From: Mycolicibacter sp. MU0102
GTDB lineage: Bacteria; Actinomycetota; Actinomycetes; Mycobacteriales; Mycobacteriaceae
Assembly: GCF_963378105.1 (NCBI RefSeq)
Contig: NZ_OY726398.1
Coordinates: forward strand, 1,178,001-1,242,000
Length of the DNA stretch: 64,000 nucleotides
Direction: 5' to 3'
A program made the translations under genes and the position numbers. Numbering within the stretch: position 1 is the first letter of the stretch; every line of letters begins with the position of its first letter. Below, in pieces: positions 41,004-50,500 of the stretch. The notes under the pieces are model-generated. The model saw only the letters and a list, made by a program, of their open reading frames with translations, did no database searches and was not told the origin of the DNA.

Positions 41004-41177
41004 ATGCCCGAATCAGATTCCGCCGCAGACGAGAACAAGCGCAAGTTCCGGGAGGCGCTGGAGCGTAAGAAGGCGAAGTCGGCGGGCGGCTCCGACCACA
41101 AGGACGGCGGCGCCAAGCAGTCACGGTCGCACGGGCCGCTGGAGAGCCGTCGGGAATTCCGCCGCAAGAGCGGGTAG
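41004..41177 (+). CDS. DUF5302 family small protein
   Basis: Highly charged protein of 57 aa (MPESDSAADENKRKFREALE, then Lys/Ser/Gly-rich and HGPLESRREFRRKSG). This is the actinobacterial DUF5302 type; function unknown. A TAGGCT box (40991-40996) ends 7 nt before the ATG, so the mRNA is probably leaderless. It ends 9 bp before the convergent DUF732 gene. Confidence 0.72.
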   Translation: MPESDSAADENKRKFREALERKKAKSAGGSDHKDGGAKQSRSHGPLESRREFRRKSG

Positions 41178-41186
41178 TTCGGGCCG

Positions 41187-41483
41187 TTACTGCACCGGGC
41201 AGGCGTACTTGCGCGCCACGTCCATCGCCCGCTGGTTCGCTCCGGGTCCGACGACCCCTTGCGCGGCCAGTTCCCACCCGATGTAACCGGGCAGGCCGCC
41301 TTCGCACGCCTGGTGGGCGAGGCGCCAGGCGGTGTCCGGGTTCAAGTTGAACCCGTTGCGCTCCAGACCCTCCATGTAGGTGTCGAACTCTGGGGTGCCC
41401 TGGTCCGGTATCGCACCGGCCGTGGCTGCCAGACATACAGCCGTAGCCATCGCTGCGAACAGCGCTGCTACTACACGTCTCAT
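41187..41483 (-). CDS. exported DUF732 protein
   Basis: Small secreted protein of 98 aa. The signal peptide is MRRVVAALFAAMATAVCLAA with cleavage probably after TAGA. The mature part has the DUF732 pattern: FDTYMEGLERNGFNLNPDTA, two Cys that could form a disulfide (HQACEGGLP and KYACPVQ), and a helix-rich core. ATG 41483 follows GGAGAAGGACC, a good ribosome site. The frame extends upstream to 41552, but without signal-peptide logic. DUF732 proteins are typical of mycobacteria and of unknown function. Confidence 0.8.
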   Translation of the reverse strand: MRRVVAALFAAMATAVCLAATAGAIPDQGTPEFDTYMEGLERNGFNLNPDTAWRLAHQACEGGLPGYIGWELAAQGVVGPGANQRAMDVARKYACPVQ

Positions 41484-41706
41484 GGTCCTTCTCCTGGAGG
41501 TGCTTCTGCTCGTGGTCGCTACACGGTTGCACACTCCACCGACACAGACCAACGGAACGCTTTAGTTGGCCGGGGTTGCTGCCGGAGCCCGGGAGGTCCC
41601 CACATCGGCCCTTCGATGCGGCAACTCGGCATCTTTTAGTGGAAGGCGGTAGTTATGCTGTCGACTGGCACAGGGGTGGTGTCAGCTATATAGGACGAGG
41701 AGACTC

Positions 41707-42393
41707 ATGACGCAGCCGACAGCCGGTTGGTTCCCAGATCCATCCGACCCAAGTCGTAGGCGCTACTTCGACGGCACAAGGTGGACGGACGATTACGCCC
41801 CAGCGGAGGCTCCCCCAGCGGGCGCTGGTCAGCCTGCGAAACCGGGTCTGTCTAGCTTCGCGAAGATCGCACTCGGAGTGGGTGGGGTGATCCTGGCGTT
41901 GGTCGTTCTCGGCTCCATCGGCGACAGCGGCAAGAGGGACAAAGAGACCTCGTCGACCTCCACGTATTCGAATTCGTTGAGTACCACCAGAACCACGCAA
42001 GCTAAGCCGTCCGGCCCCGTTGTAGCCCCGGCTGGCAGCTCAGTGCGGGATGGCAAGTTTGAATTCCAGGTGCTCGGCGTCGAACGGTCAGCTTCGAAGG
42101 AAGGAATCTTCAGCCCGGAGCAGGCCAAGGGCGAGTTCCTCATCGTCAAGCTCAGGATCACGAACATCGGTGATGAAGCGCGGACGTTCTTTGCCAGCAA
42201 CCAGAACCTGCTTATCAACGGCAAGAAGTACGAGGCTTCGAGCGCCCTCAGCGACGGCGGTTTTATGGAGGAAATCAACCCCGGCCTTGGTATCGAGACG
42301 GAGGTGGCGTTTGACATCCCGCCCGGCGCGGTGCCCGATGAAATCGTGTGCCACGACTCGGCGTTCTCGGGCGGCGCTCACCTGGCTCTTTAA
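41707..42393 (+). CDS. membrane-anchored DUF2510-DUF4352 protein
   Basis: Protein of 228 aa. An N-terminal DUF2510 module (GWFPDPSDPSRRRYFDGTRW, residues 8-27) is followed by a Pro/Ala linker, one transmembrane helix (about 52-70), a Ser/Thr-rich extracellular stalk (80-102) and a DUF4352 immunoglobulin-like domain (FEFQVLGVERS to the end). The pattern suggests a cell-surface protein. GAGGAG 5 nt before the ATG is a strong ribosome site. It stands alone, divergent from the DUF732 gene. Confidence 0.78.
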   Translation: MTQPTAGWFPDPSDPSRRRYFDGTRWTDDYAPAEAPPAGAGQPAKPGLSSFAKIALGVGGVILALVVLGSIGDSGKRDKETSSTSTYSNSLSTTRTTQAKPSGPVVAPAGSSVRDGKFEFQVLGVERSASKEGIFSPEQAKGEFLIVKLRITNIGDEARTFFASNQNLLINGKKYEASSALSDGGFMEEINPGLGIETEVAFDIPPGAVPDEIVCHDSAFSGGAHLAL

Positions 42394-42668
42394 GGACGCC
42401 GGTCGAGTTTGATTTCGAGCAAGGCGGTGCCGTACTTACGCTGCGATAGACGCGAGTATTGGCTCGAGCATCGGACTGTATCTTCGCCCCCGGCGAGTGG
42501 CGGACGTGGAGTGTATGAGTCGTTCCCGCAGTTTGTCGGGCACCCGGGCCAGTACACGTCCGGCCGCTGCGGCGGGACGGTGTACGGCTGTGATCGATCA
42601 TGGTTACGCTCTCCTCAGTTGGTGTAACGCGGGCGCATGACCGTCCGCTGTCTGTCGAGAGGTGGTTG
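42394..42668. other. gene-poor spacer before the HhH-GPD gene
   Basis: This 275-bp spacer has short open frames on both strands, but none with convincing coding composition, a ribosome site or a recognisable protein. No clear hairpin terminator or promoter was found. The HhH-GPD frame itself stays open back to 42600, so a slightly earlier start cannot be excluded. Confidence 0.4.
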
Positions 42669-43280
42669 GTGAGTCCGAAACTCTGCCTCGTTCAAGAACC
42701 CGAGGCCGACGCACTGCTCTCGGGAGATCCGTTCGCGCTGTTGGTCGGAATGCTGCTCGATCAGCAGATCCCGATGGAGGTAGCGTTCGCCGGCCCGAAG
42801 AAGCTCGCGGAGCGGATGGGTGGGCTGGACCCGCACGACATCGCCGTGCGCGACCCGGACGAGTTCGCCGCGTTGTTCGCCGAAAAGCCTGCGGTACACC
42901 GGTTTCCGGGTTCGATGGCGGGTCGGGTCCAGGCCCTGGCCAAAGCCATCGTCGATCAGTACGGCGGCGACACGACCGCATTGTGGACGGTCGGTGAGCC
43001 CGATGGCGCCGAGGTGCTCAAGCGCCTCAAGGCACTGCCCGGCTACGGCGAGCAGAAGGCTCGGATCTTTCTGGCCCTGCTCGGCAAGCAATACGGTGTG
43101 ACCCCGTCGGGTTGGCGGGAGGCTGCCGGGGCATACGGTGAGCCCGGAACACATCTGTCGATCGCCGACGTCGTGGATGCGTCGTCGCTGCAGCAGGTGC
43201 GATCCACCAAGAAGGCCCAGAAACTGGCTGCGAAGACCGGCCGGGACGGTCGGAAAAATGTAGGAAAGGCGACGACGTGA
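42669..43280 (+). CDS. HhH-GPD family DNA-glycosylase-like protein
   Basis: Protein of 203 aa equivalent to M. tuberculosis Rv1156. PFALLVGMLLDQQIPMEVAF is the conserved N-terminal helix region and LKALPGYGEQKARIFLALLG the helix-hairpin-helix. After it, where endonuclease III and MutY have the catalytic Asp of VDxHV, this protein reads GVTPSGWREAAG, and the iron-sulfur cysteines are absent. It may bind DNA without classical glycosylase chemistry. GTG 42669 gives the family's usual length. Its stop overlaps the start of the DUF1059 gene. Confidence 0.78.
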   Translation: MSPKLCLVQEPEADALLSGDPFALLVGMLLDQQIPMEVAFAGPKKLAERMGGLDPHDIAVRDPDEFAALFAEKPAVHRFPGSMAGRVQALAKAIVDQYGGDTTALWTVGEPDGAEVLKRLKALPGYGEQKARIFLALLGKQYGVTPSGWREAAGAYGEPGTHLSIADVVDASSLQQVRSTKKAQKLAAKTGRDGRKNVGKATT

Positions 43281-43423
43281 AAACTCACCTGAACTGTCCG
43301 TGCGGCGAGGCGATGACCGGCAAAGACGAGGACGAACTGGTCGTGGTGGTGCAGAAGCACCTCGCCGATGTGCACCCCGGTATGGAGTACGACCGGGACG
43401 CCATCTTGTTCATGGCCTACTGA
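43277..43423 (+). CDS. DUF1059 small protein
   Basis: Protein of 48 aa, too short for most ORF filters. It starts with GTG overlapping the TGA of the HhH-GPD gene and reads MKTHLNCPCGEAM, then QKHLADVHPGM. The CxC and two His could bind a metal, as proposed for DUF1059. It is translationally coupled to the HhH-GPD gene, so the two may work together. The last 7 bp overlap the convergent DUF4349 gene. Confidence 0.72.
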   Translation: MKTHLNCPCGEAMTGKDEDELVVVVQKHLADVHPGMEYDRDAILFMAY

Positions 43424-44238
43424 CGCCGCCGTCGGGTCCTGCGGCGCAGGACCACCACGACGCCGGCGATCACCACGATCACCGGCAGCCAGGGCAGTAG
43501 GAAACCCGCGACCGAGATCAGGCCGTGGGTGAACGACAGCAGGGCATGCCAGCCGTGGCGAACCGACGCGACGAATCCGGGCGAGGTCGACTCGAACTCG
43601 GAGGCCAGTGAAACGGTGAGCGTCGCGTAGCTGATCTGGTCGCCGAGCTGGGTGCGTTGCGCCCGCAGGCTGTCGAGATCGGCCTGCCGTGACGTCAGCT
43701 CCTTCTCGGCCTGCAGCAGATCGGCCGTGGTGGAGGCAGACTTGATCAGCGCGGTCAACCGGTCCACCGACGCCTGCAACGCGGCGACCCGCGCATCGAG
43801 GTCCACACGCTGTCCGGTGACGTCGTCGTGCCGCAACGCGATCGACGAGACATCCCCCAGTTGCTTTGCGTCATCGAGGAATTCATCGACCTTTGCGGAC
43901 GGGATACGCAGGGTCAGCTCGGCGGTGTGGGACTGACCCGGTGCCGTGCTTTCGGTGCGGTCGTCGATGCGGCCACCGAGTCCGATGGTCAGGTCGATGA
44001 GTCGCTCCACCGATGCGCCGACGTCGCTCACCGCGATATTGAGGCTGCCGGTGGTCACGACATCCCGTTGCAGCTGCTGAGTCGGCGGGCTCATCGGCGC
44101 CGGCGCGGAAACCGCGTCCGCGGACGGCGACCGTTCCGGCGACGGCCGTTCCCCGGCGCAACCGCTGATCGCCAGGAGCAACATCGCAGCCAGGCCGATC
44201 AACAACGTCCACGGTGCCGACGCGCGGGGGACGGTCAT
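43417..44238 (-). CDS. DUF4349 lipoprotein
   Basis: Predicted lipoprotein of 273 aa. The N-terminus has a hydrophobic segment ending in the lipobox LAISGC (Cys about residue 27), then a Pro/Ser linker and the DUF4349 domain with a coiled coil (about residues 150-200, RVAALQASVDRLTALIKSAS). A C-terminal transmembrane helix (about 240-262) precedes a basic end RRRTRRRRQ. It is thus anchored at both ends. It follows the Ala/Pro-rich exported protein by 5 bp on the same strand. Function unknown. Confidence 0.8.
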   Translation of the reverse strand: MTVPRASAPWTLLIGLAAMLLLAISGCAGERPSPERSPSADAVSAPAPMSPPTQQLQRDVVTTGSLNIAVSDVGASVERLIDLTIGLGGRIDDRTESTAPGQSHTAELTLRIPSAKVDEFLDDAKQLGDVSSIALRHDDVTGQRVDLDARVAALQASVDRLTALIKSASTTADLLQAEKELTSRQADLDSLRAQRTQLGDQISYATLTVSLASEFESTSPGFVASVRHGWHALLSFTHGLISVAGFLLPWLPVIVVIAGVVVVLRRRTRRRRQ

Positions 44239-44243
44239 GGCTG

Positions 44244-45239
44244 TCAGGGCACCACCGTCGAGCCGATGGTGGGCAGGAAGTTGCACTGGTGGTCCTTGGT
44301 GCTGACCTGACCAAAGATCGTCGACATGATGCTGCCCGAACCGGTGTCGACGATCGCGGTCAGCGTCGTCGGCCCCTCGGGGTTGATGTCGGTGCGCGGC
44401 TGCAGGGTGGCGCTGCCGGACTTGCCGGTGGTCAGGTTCACCCACGTGACGTTCAGCGGTAGCTTCTGCGTCTCGGCCGGGCCCGGGGTCCCCATCGCGG
44501 TGAACACGTAGGCCGTCTGGCCGGGCTTGGGGCCGGGGGTCGGAATCGTGGCCGGGCCGGCCACCGACAGTGCAGTGGCGATGACAGTGCCGCCGTCGGC
44601 CTGGCAGTTCTGGCCGATGGAGGGGTACATGAAGTCCTGGGTCGGAGGGGCGTCCGGGCCGAAGCCGGGGGTCGCCGCGTCGGGTGCCGCGACGGTCGAG
44701 GCGGCTTCGGGAGCTGCCGGGAGCGCGTCAGGGAGGGCTTCGGCGGGCGCGGGCAGGGCTTCGGGCGCATTGATTGCGGCCTGCGGCACCGGGCCCACCG
44801 ACTTGGCCGGGTTGACGCCGCTGGGCAGGTGGGCCACCAGCCCGGGTTCCGAGCCGGCCGTCGGTACGTGGTTGCTCGGCAGCGCCTCGGGCGGCGACTG
44901 CACGAACTGCGCCACCGAGTCGGCCACCTGCCGCGAGTTCGCGGGCGTGTTGGAGTTTCCGGTGAATGCGGCGGCCGCGGCCATCAGCAGCGACGTCGCC
45001 CCGGCGGGGTCGGCAGCGGCCTGCTGGATCACCGGGCTCAACTGCTCGATGGCGGGCAGCCCGGGAAATCCGGCGGTGGGCAGCGGCAGTGCCGGCATGG
45101 CCGGGTCGGCCATGGCCACCCCACCGACGGCGCCGAGGACCAGCACGGCCGACGATCCGGCGGCGATGGCCGCCTTAGCGGCGGTGGCACGCTGCGTCTT
45201 GAAATGCGTCGTGGCGAACAGCGTCCGGAGGCGCGACAT
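44244..45239 (-). CDS. exported Ala/Pro-rich protein (Rv1157c-like)
   Basis: Secreted protein of 331 aa. The start is MSRLRTLFATTHFKTQRATA, a long basic stretch, then a hydrophobic core and MADPAMPALPLP as the likely cleavage region. A low-complexity Ala/Pro segment (about 145-215) separates it from a C-terminal domain with two Cys (GQNCQADGG and DHQCNFLP) that could pair. GGGGAAG before ATG 45239 supports the start. It matches the Ala/Pro-rich Rv1157c/Rv1158c position beside pimE. Function unknown. Confidence 0.72.
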   Translation of the reverse strand: MSRLRTLFATTHFKTQRATAAKAAIAAGSSAVLVLGAVGGVAMADPAMPALPLPTAGFPGLPAIEQLSPVIQQAAADPAGATSLLMAAAAAFTGNSNTPANSRQVADSVAQFVQSPPEALPSNHVPTAGSEPGLVAHLPSGVNPAKSVGPVPQAAINAPEALPAPAEALPDALPAAPEAASTVAAPDAATPGFGPDAPPTQDFMYPSIGQNCQADGGTVIATALSVAGPATIPTPGPKPGQTAYVFTAMGTPGPAETQKLPLNVTWVNLTTGKSGSATLQPRTDINPEGPTTLTAIVDTGSGSIMSTIFGQVSTKDHQCNFLPTIGSTVVP

Positions 45240-45306
45240 GACTTCCCCAATCGTCGGCAATGACTTGCTGAAAACCGAAGTTAGCCTGTTGCTGGTGAGG
45301 CTCAAG

Positions 45307-45320
45307 TGACACGTGTGTCA
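45307..45320. promoter_or_regulatory. palindrome upstream of pimE
   Basis: TGACA-CGTG-TGTCA is a symmetric site in the 141-bp divergent spacer between the Ala/Pro-rich gene and pimE. It could serve as operator for either gene. No matching regulator is nearby. Confidence 0.3.
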
Positions 45321-45380
45321 TTTATAGAACCGTTACGGACCCGAACCGCGACGGTGATCTGGCGGCCGTTCGCTAGAGTC

Positions 45381-46721
45381 GTGCCGGTAGACACCACTCT
45401 CGACACCCCGCCTGCGCGTTCGCTGATGAATCGCCTGACTGCGTGGGCGCCATTGCTGCTGGCGATCAGCATCGCTGCGCGACTCGCCTGGACCTACCTC
45501 ACCCCGCACGGCGCCAACTTCGTCGACCTGCACGTCTACATCAGTGGCGCGGCCGCGCTGGCCCAGCCCGGCGCGCTGTATGACTACGTCTACGCCGACC
45601 AGACCCCGGACTTTCCGCTGCCGTTCACCTACCCGCCGTTCGCCGCGGTGGTGTTCTACCCGCTGCATTTCCTGCCGTTCGGGCTGGTCGCGCTCTTGTG
45701 GCAGATCGGCACGGTGGCCGCCCTGTATGGAGTGGTGCGGCTGTGCCAGCGCCTCCTCGGCGGAGCCTCGCTGAACCGCTCGGCTGATGCGGCGGTTCCA
45801 GCTTCGCCTCTCCTTCGTCGAGCCTCGCTGAACCGCTCGGCTGATGCGGCGGTTCCAGCTTCGCCTCTCCTTCGTCGAGCCTCGCTGAACCGCCGGGTCG
45901 CGATGGTGTGGACGGCTGCCGGGATCTGGACCGAACCGTTGCGCAGCACCTTCGACTACGGCCAGATCAACGTGATCCTGGTGCTGGCGGTGCTTTATGC
46001 CGTCTACAGCCAGCGGTGGTGGATGTCGGGGCTGTTGGTCGGGCTGGCCGCCGGGGTGAAGCTGACCCCGGCGATCGCCGGGGTCTATCTGGCCGGGGCG
46101 CGGCGCTGGGCCGCCGCGGTGTTCTCGGCCGTCGTCTTCGCCGGCACCATTGCGGTGTCGGTGTGGGCCACCGGCGATCAGGCCCGCCGCTACTTCACCG
46201 AGTTACTCGGTGACGCTCACCGGGTAGGGCCGATCGGAACCTCGTTCAACCAGTCCTGGCGGGGCGGGATCTCGCGCATCCTCGGACACGACGCCGGTTA
46301 CAGCCCGCCGGTGCTGATCGCGATCGTCGTCACCGCGGTGCTGGCCGTACTTGCCTGGCGGGCGTTGAACAGTACTCCTGCCGGACCCGATGTCTTGGGG
46401 TCGTTGTTGGTGGTCGAGCTCTTCGGGCTGCTGGCGTCACCGATTTCCTGGACCCATCACTGGGTGTGGCTGCTGCCGCTGATGATCTGGCTGTTCTACG
46501 GGCCCTACTCGGATCGTCCGGGCGCCCGCATCCTGGGTTGGGTCTGGTTGGCGCTCACCCTCATCGGGGTGCCATGGCTGCTGAGCTTCTTCCAGCCGAC
46601 AATCTGGCAGGACGGCCGGCCCTGGTACCTGGCCTGGGCCGGCCTGGTCTACATCGTCGGTGCGCTGGTCACCTTGGGCTGGATGGCGACCACGCGGGTC
46701 ACGCCGCGAGAAGCCGGTTGA
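45381..46721 (+). CDS. pimE: polyprenol-phosphate-mannose-dependent PIM mannosyltransferase
   Basis: Polytopic GT-C glycosyltransferase (GT87 type) of about 446 aa that adds the fifth mannose to phosphatidylinositol mannosides on the outer face of the membrane. HGANFVDLHVYISGAAAL carries the conserved Asp of the first loop; PFTYPPFAAVVFYPL, STFDYGQINVILVL, FNQSWRGGISRILG and SPISWTHHWVWLLPL match the PimE family. Counterpart of Rv1159. The start is uncertain (GTG 45381, or ATG 45426). About 40 extra residues from a 57-bp tandem repeat are inserted in frame after residue 127. It overlaps the convergent dehydratase gene by 23 bp. Confidence 0.9.
   Translation: MPVDTTLDTPPARSLMNRLTAWAPLLLAISIAARLAWTYLTPHGANFVDLHVYISGAAALAQPGALYDYVYADQTPDFPLPFTYPPFAAVVFYPLHFLPFGLVALLWQIGTVAALYGVVRLCQRLLGGASLNRSADAAVPASPLLRRASLNRSADAAVPASPLLRRASLNRRVAMVWTAAGIWTEPLRSTFDYGQINVILVLAVLYAVYSQRWWMSGLLVGLAAGVKLTPAIAGVYLAGARRWAAAVFSAVVFAGTIAVSVWATGDQARRYFTELLGDAHRVGPIGTSFNQSWRGGISRILGHDAGYSPPVLIAIVVTAVLAVLAWRALNSTPAGPDVLGSLLVVELFGLLASPISWTHHWVWLLPLMIWLFYGPYSDRPGARILGWVWLALTLIGVPWLLSFFQPTIWQDGRPWYLAWAGLVYIVGALVTLGWMATTRVTPREAG
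45763..45893 (+). repeat. 57-bp tandem repeat inside pimE, 2.3 copies
   Basis: Two exact 57-bp units (45763-45819 and 45820-45876) and the first 17 bp of a third. Each begins GAGCCTCGCTGAACCGC and encodes the 19-residue period ASLNRSADAAVPASPLLRR. Because 57 is divisible by 3 the frame is kept. Each unit has an internal inverted repeat GAACCGC...GCGGTTC. The residues are hydrophilic and lie between transmembrane segments. Confidence 0.9.
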
Positions 46722-46983
46722 TCTCGCCCGCCATCGCCACATCCTTGTCGGTGATCCCGCCTTCGGAGTGCGTCACCAGCACGAACGTCACAGTTCGCCA
46801 GCGGATATCGATGTCGGGGTGGTGATCGGCCGCTTCGGCGCGCTCGGCGACCTGCCGGACGGCGTCGATCCCGGCCAGAAACGAGCCGAACTTGACCGAG
46901 CGCCGCAGCGTTCCGTCGGCGAGTTCCCAGCCTTCGAGGTCGGACAGCGCCGCATTCACCTGATCGTCAGTCAACAAAGCCAT
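46699..46983 (-). CDS. pterin-4-alpha-carbinolamine dehydratase
   Basis: Protein of 94 aa, the normal size for this family (Rv1159A by position). The active-site region reads EAADHHPDIDIRWRTVTFVL followed by THSEGGITDKD, with the adjacent histidines of the catalytic motif. It dehydrates 4a-hydroxytetrahydropterin, allowing pterin recycling; no aromatic amino acid hydroxylase is seen nearby. It diverges from mutT2 with 33 bp between starts and overlaps pimE at the 3' end. Confidence 0.88.
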   Translation of the reverse strand: MALLTDDQVNAALSDLEGWELADGTLRRSVKFGSFLAGIDAVRQVAERAEAADHHPDIDIRWRTVTFVLVTHSEGGITDKDVAMAGEINRLLAA

Positions 46984-47016
46984 ACCCGACGGTAGGACGG
47001 TATAGCCTCACACGCC

Positions 47017-47421
47017 ATGTCACCCCAGATCGTTGTCGCCGGAGCCGTGCTCGCCGAATCCGCGGCCGGGCGCACGGTGCTGATCGCGCAGCGGCGCCGC
47101 CCGCCGGAGCTGGCCGGTCGTTGGGAGCTGCCCGGCGGCAAGGTCATGCCGGGGGAGAGTGAACCCGCCGCGTTGGCCCGCGAGCTCGGCGAAGAGCTGG
47201 GTCTCGATGCAGGCGCCATCAAGGTGGGCGAGCGCCTGGGTGCTGATGTGCCGCTGAACCCGGAGATGATCTTGCGCGCGTACCTGGTCGGGCTGACCAG
47301 CGGCGAGCCGCAGCCCCATGACCATCAGGCCCTTCGCTGGGTGACGGCTGTGCAACTGGCCGACGTTGACTGGGTACCTGCTGATCGAGCTTGGCTGGCG
47401 GAGCTGGCTCAGGCACTCTGA
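47017..47421 (+). CDS. mutT2: Nudix hydrolase MutT2
   Basis: Nudix hydrolase of 134 aa. The complete Nudix box is present: GGKVMPGESEPAALARELGE followed directly by ELGL. By position and sequence it is Rv1160 MutT2, which hydrolyses dCTP, 5-methyl-dCTP and some 8-oxo-dGTP. TAGCCT (47003-47008) ends 8 nt before the ATG, so the mRNA may be leaderless. It is followed by the nar operon after 153 bp. Confidence 0.88.
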   Translation: MSPQIVVAGAVLAESAAGRTVLIAQRRRPPELAGRWELPGGKVMPGESEPAALARELGEELGLDAGAIKVGERLGADVPLNPEMILRAYLVGLTSGEPQPHDHQALRWVTAVQLADVDWVPADRAWLAELAQAL

Positions 47422-47574
47422 TGAAAAGGCTCTGTTAAATCTTCCCGACGGATTAGCTCGTCGAGCGATATATCCCGCTACGCTGGTGTTTCGGGCCTGA
47501 TATGGCGCGCGGCGGTGGCTCAGGCCTACGTGAAATCCGTCGCGGCGCGGCGACCCGCGAAGGAGAATTCGGAG

Positions 47575-50500
47575 ATGACACGCGCAGCGCGACCGCCCAC
47601 CACGGGAATCGGTGGCCCACTCGAAGAACTGCTGGAACGCAGCGGGCGGTTCTTCACCCGGGGACAGGTCTCGTCGGACCTGCGCACCGTCACCCACCGG
47701 GGCGGTCGGGAGGCCGACACCTTCTACCGGGACCGCTGGAGCCACGACAAGGTGGTCCGGTCCACTCACGGGGTCAACTGCACCGGGTCGTGTTCCTGGA
47801 AGATCTTCGTCAAGGACGGCATCATCACCTGGGAGAACCAGGCCACCGACTATCCCTCGGTGGGCCCGGACCGGCCCGAGTACGAGCCCCGCGGCTGCCC
47901 GCGCGGCGCCTCGTTCTCCTGGTACTCCTACTCGCCGACCCGGGTGCGTTACCCCTACGCGCGCGGCGCCCTGGTCGAGATGTTCCGAGAGGCCAAGGCG
48001 CGCCTGGGCGACCCGGTGCTGGCGTGGGCGGACATTCAGGCCGACCCCGAGCGTCGTCGGCGCTACCAGCAGGCCCGCGGCATGGGCGGCCTGATCCGGG
48101 TGTCCTGGGCCGAAGCCACCGAGATGATCGCCGCCGCCCACGTGCACACCATCAAGACCTACGGCCCGGACCGGGTGGCGGGGTTCTCCCCGATTCCGGC
48201 GATGTCGATGGTGTCGTTCGCCGCCGGGTCACGCTTCATCCAGATGCTCGGCGGCGTGATGACGTCCTTCTACGACTGGTATGCCGACCTGCCGGTCGCC
48301 TCACCCCAGGTGTTCGGCGACCAGACCGACGTCCCGGAATCCGGGGACTGGTGGGACGCGGCCTACCTGATGATGTGGGGCTCCAATGTCCCGATCACCC
48401 GCACGCCCGACGCGCACTGGATGGCCGAAGTCCGTTACCGCGGCACCAAGGTGGTCACCGTCAGCCCGGACTACGCCGACAACACCAAGTTTGCCGACGA
48501 GTGGATGCCGTGTGCGGCCGGCACCGACGGCGCGCTGGCGATGGCGATGGGCCACGTCATCCTCACCGAGTGCTACGTCAAGCAGGAGGTGCCGTTCTTC
48601 ACCGACTACGTGCGCCGCTACACCGACCTGCCGTTCCTGATCAAGCTGGAGGAACGCGACGGCCGACTGATTCCCGGAAAGAACCTGACCGCCGCCGACC
48701 TGGGCGGGGACCAGGCAAACGTCGAGAACGCGGCGTTCAAACCGGCCCTGCTGGATGAGGCCACCGACACCGTTGTGGTGCCGCACGGCTCGCTGGGCTT
48801 CCGCTGGGGCGACGACGGCATGGGCAAGTGGAACCTGGACCTCGGTGAGCTGCGGCCGGCGTTGACCGTCAAGAACCCGAAATTTCTCAACGGCGATCAG
48901 CCCGCCGCGCTGGTCTCGCTGCCCGGCTTCGACACCGTGACCGGTCACGGCACCGTCGTCGAGCGCGGGGTGCCGGTGCGTCAGGTCGGTGAGCACCTGG
49001 TCTGCACGGTGTTCGACCTGATGCTGGCCAACTACTCGGTGCGCCGGCCCTGGCTGCCCGGCGAATGGCCGACCGGTTACGACGACGACACACAGGTCAA
49101 CACCCCGGCGTGGCAAGAGTCGATCACCGGGGTCTCGGCCTCGCAGGCGATCCGGATCGCGCGCGAATTCGCCCGCAACGCAGAAGAATCCGGCGGCCGG
49201 TCAATGATCATCATGGGCAGCGGCATCTGCCAGTGGTTCCACGGCGATGCCACCTACCGGGCGGTCCTCGCGCTGCTGATGCTCACCGGATCGATGGGAC
49301 GCAACGGTGGCGGCTGGGCACACTACGTCGGCCAGGAGAAGGTGCGCCCGCTGACCGGATGGGCCACGATGGCCGCGGGCAGCGACTGGACGCGCCCGCC
49401 GCGTCAGGTGCCGGGCACCTCCTACTGGTATGCCCACACCGATCAGTGGCGCTACGACGCCTACGGCGCCGAGAAGCTGACCACCCCGCTCGGACGCGGC
49501 CGATTCGACGGCCGGCACACGATGGACATCCTGGCGTCGGCCACCGCGATGGGCTGGAGCCCGTTCTACCCGCAGTTCGACCGGTCCAGCCTGGATGTGG
49601 CCGACGAGGCCGACACCGCCGGCCGTGACGCGGGGGAGTTCGTCGCCGAGCAACTCGCCGCCGGTGACTTGAAGCTGTCGGTCACCGATCCGGACAACCC
49701 GGTGAACTGGCCGCGCGTGCTCACGGTGTGGCGGGCCAACCTCATCGGCGCGTCTGGCAAGGGCGGGGAGTACTTCCTCAAGCACCTGCTGGGCACCGAC
49801 GCCAGCGTGATCGGCGAGCCGCCCGCCGGCGGGGTGAAGCCGGCCGATGTGCGCTGGGACAGCGACATTCCCGAGGGCAAGCTCGATCTGCTCATGTCGA
49901 TCGACTTCCGGATGACCTCGACCACCCTGATGTCCGACATCGTGCTGCCGGCGGCTACCTGGTACGAGAAGGCCGACCTGTCGTCGACCGACATGCACCC
50001 CTACGTGCACTCGTTCAGCGCGGCGATCGACCCGCCCTGGGAGACCCGCAGCGATTTCGACGCATTCGGCGCGATCGCGAGGACGTTCAGCGCCTTGGCG
50101 GTTAAGCACCTGGGCGTGCGCAACGACGTCGTGCTGACCGCGATGCAGCACGACACCGCGGACGCGATGGCCTACCCCGACGGAACCGAGCGTGACTGGT
50201 TGCGTAACGGCGAGACGCCGATTCCCGGCAAGACCATGCCCAAAGTGACTGTGGTGGAGCGTGATTACACCGCCATCGGCGACATGTGGCAGTCCCTGGG
50301 CCCGCTGGTGGACACCTTGGGGCTGACCACCAAGGGCTACACCGTGTTTCCGCACGAAGAGGTCGAGGAACTGGCCGCCAAGTTCGGGGTGATGAAATCC
50401 GGCGCCGGCACCGGGCGCCCCGCGCTGACCACCGCGACCCGGATGGCCGACACCGTGCTGGCGCTGTCGGGCACCACCAACGGCCGGATCGCGACGGAGG

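Noticed and set aside
42409..42627. 72-aa plus-strand ORF before the HhH-GPD gene
   Set aside because: No ribosome site, no recognisable family, atypical composition, and it overlaps the likely 5' region of the next gene.
45763..45893. CRISPR-like repeat
   Set aside because: The units are directly adjacent without spacers, continue the pimE reading frame, and no cas genes are present.
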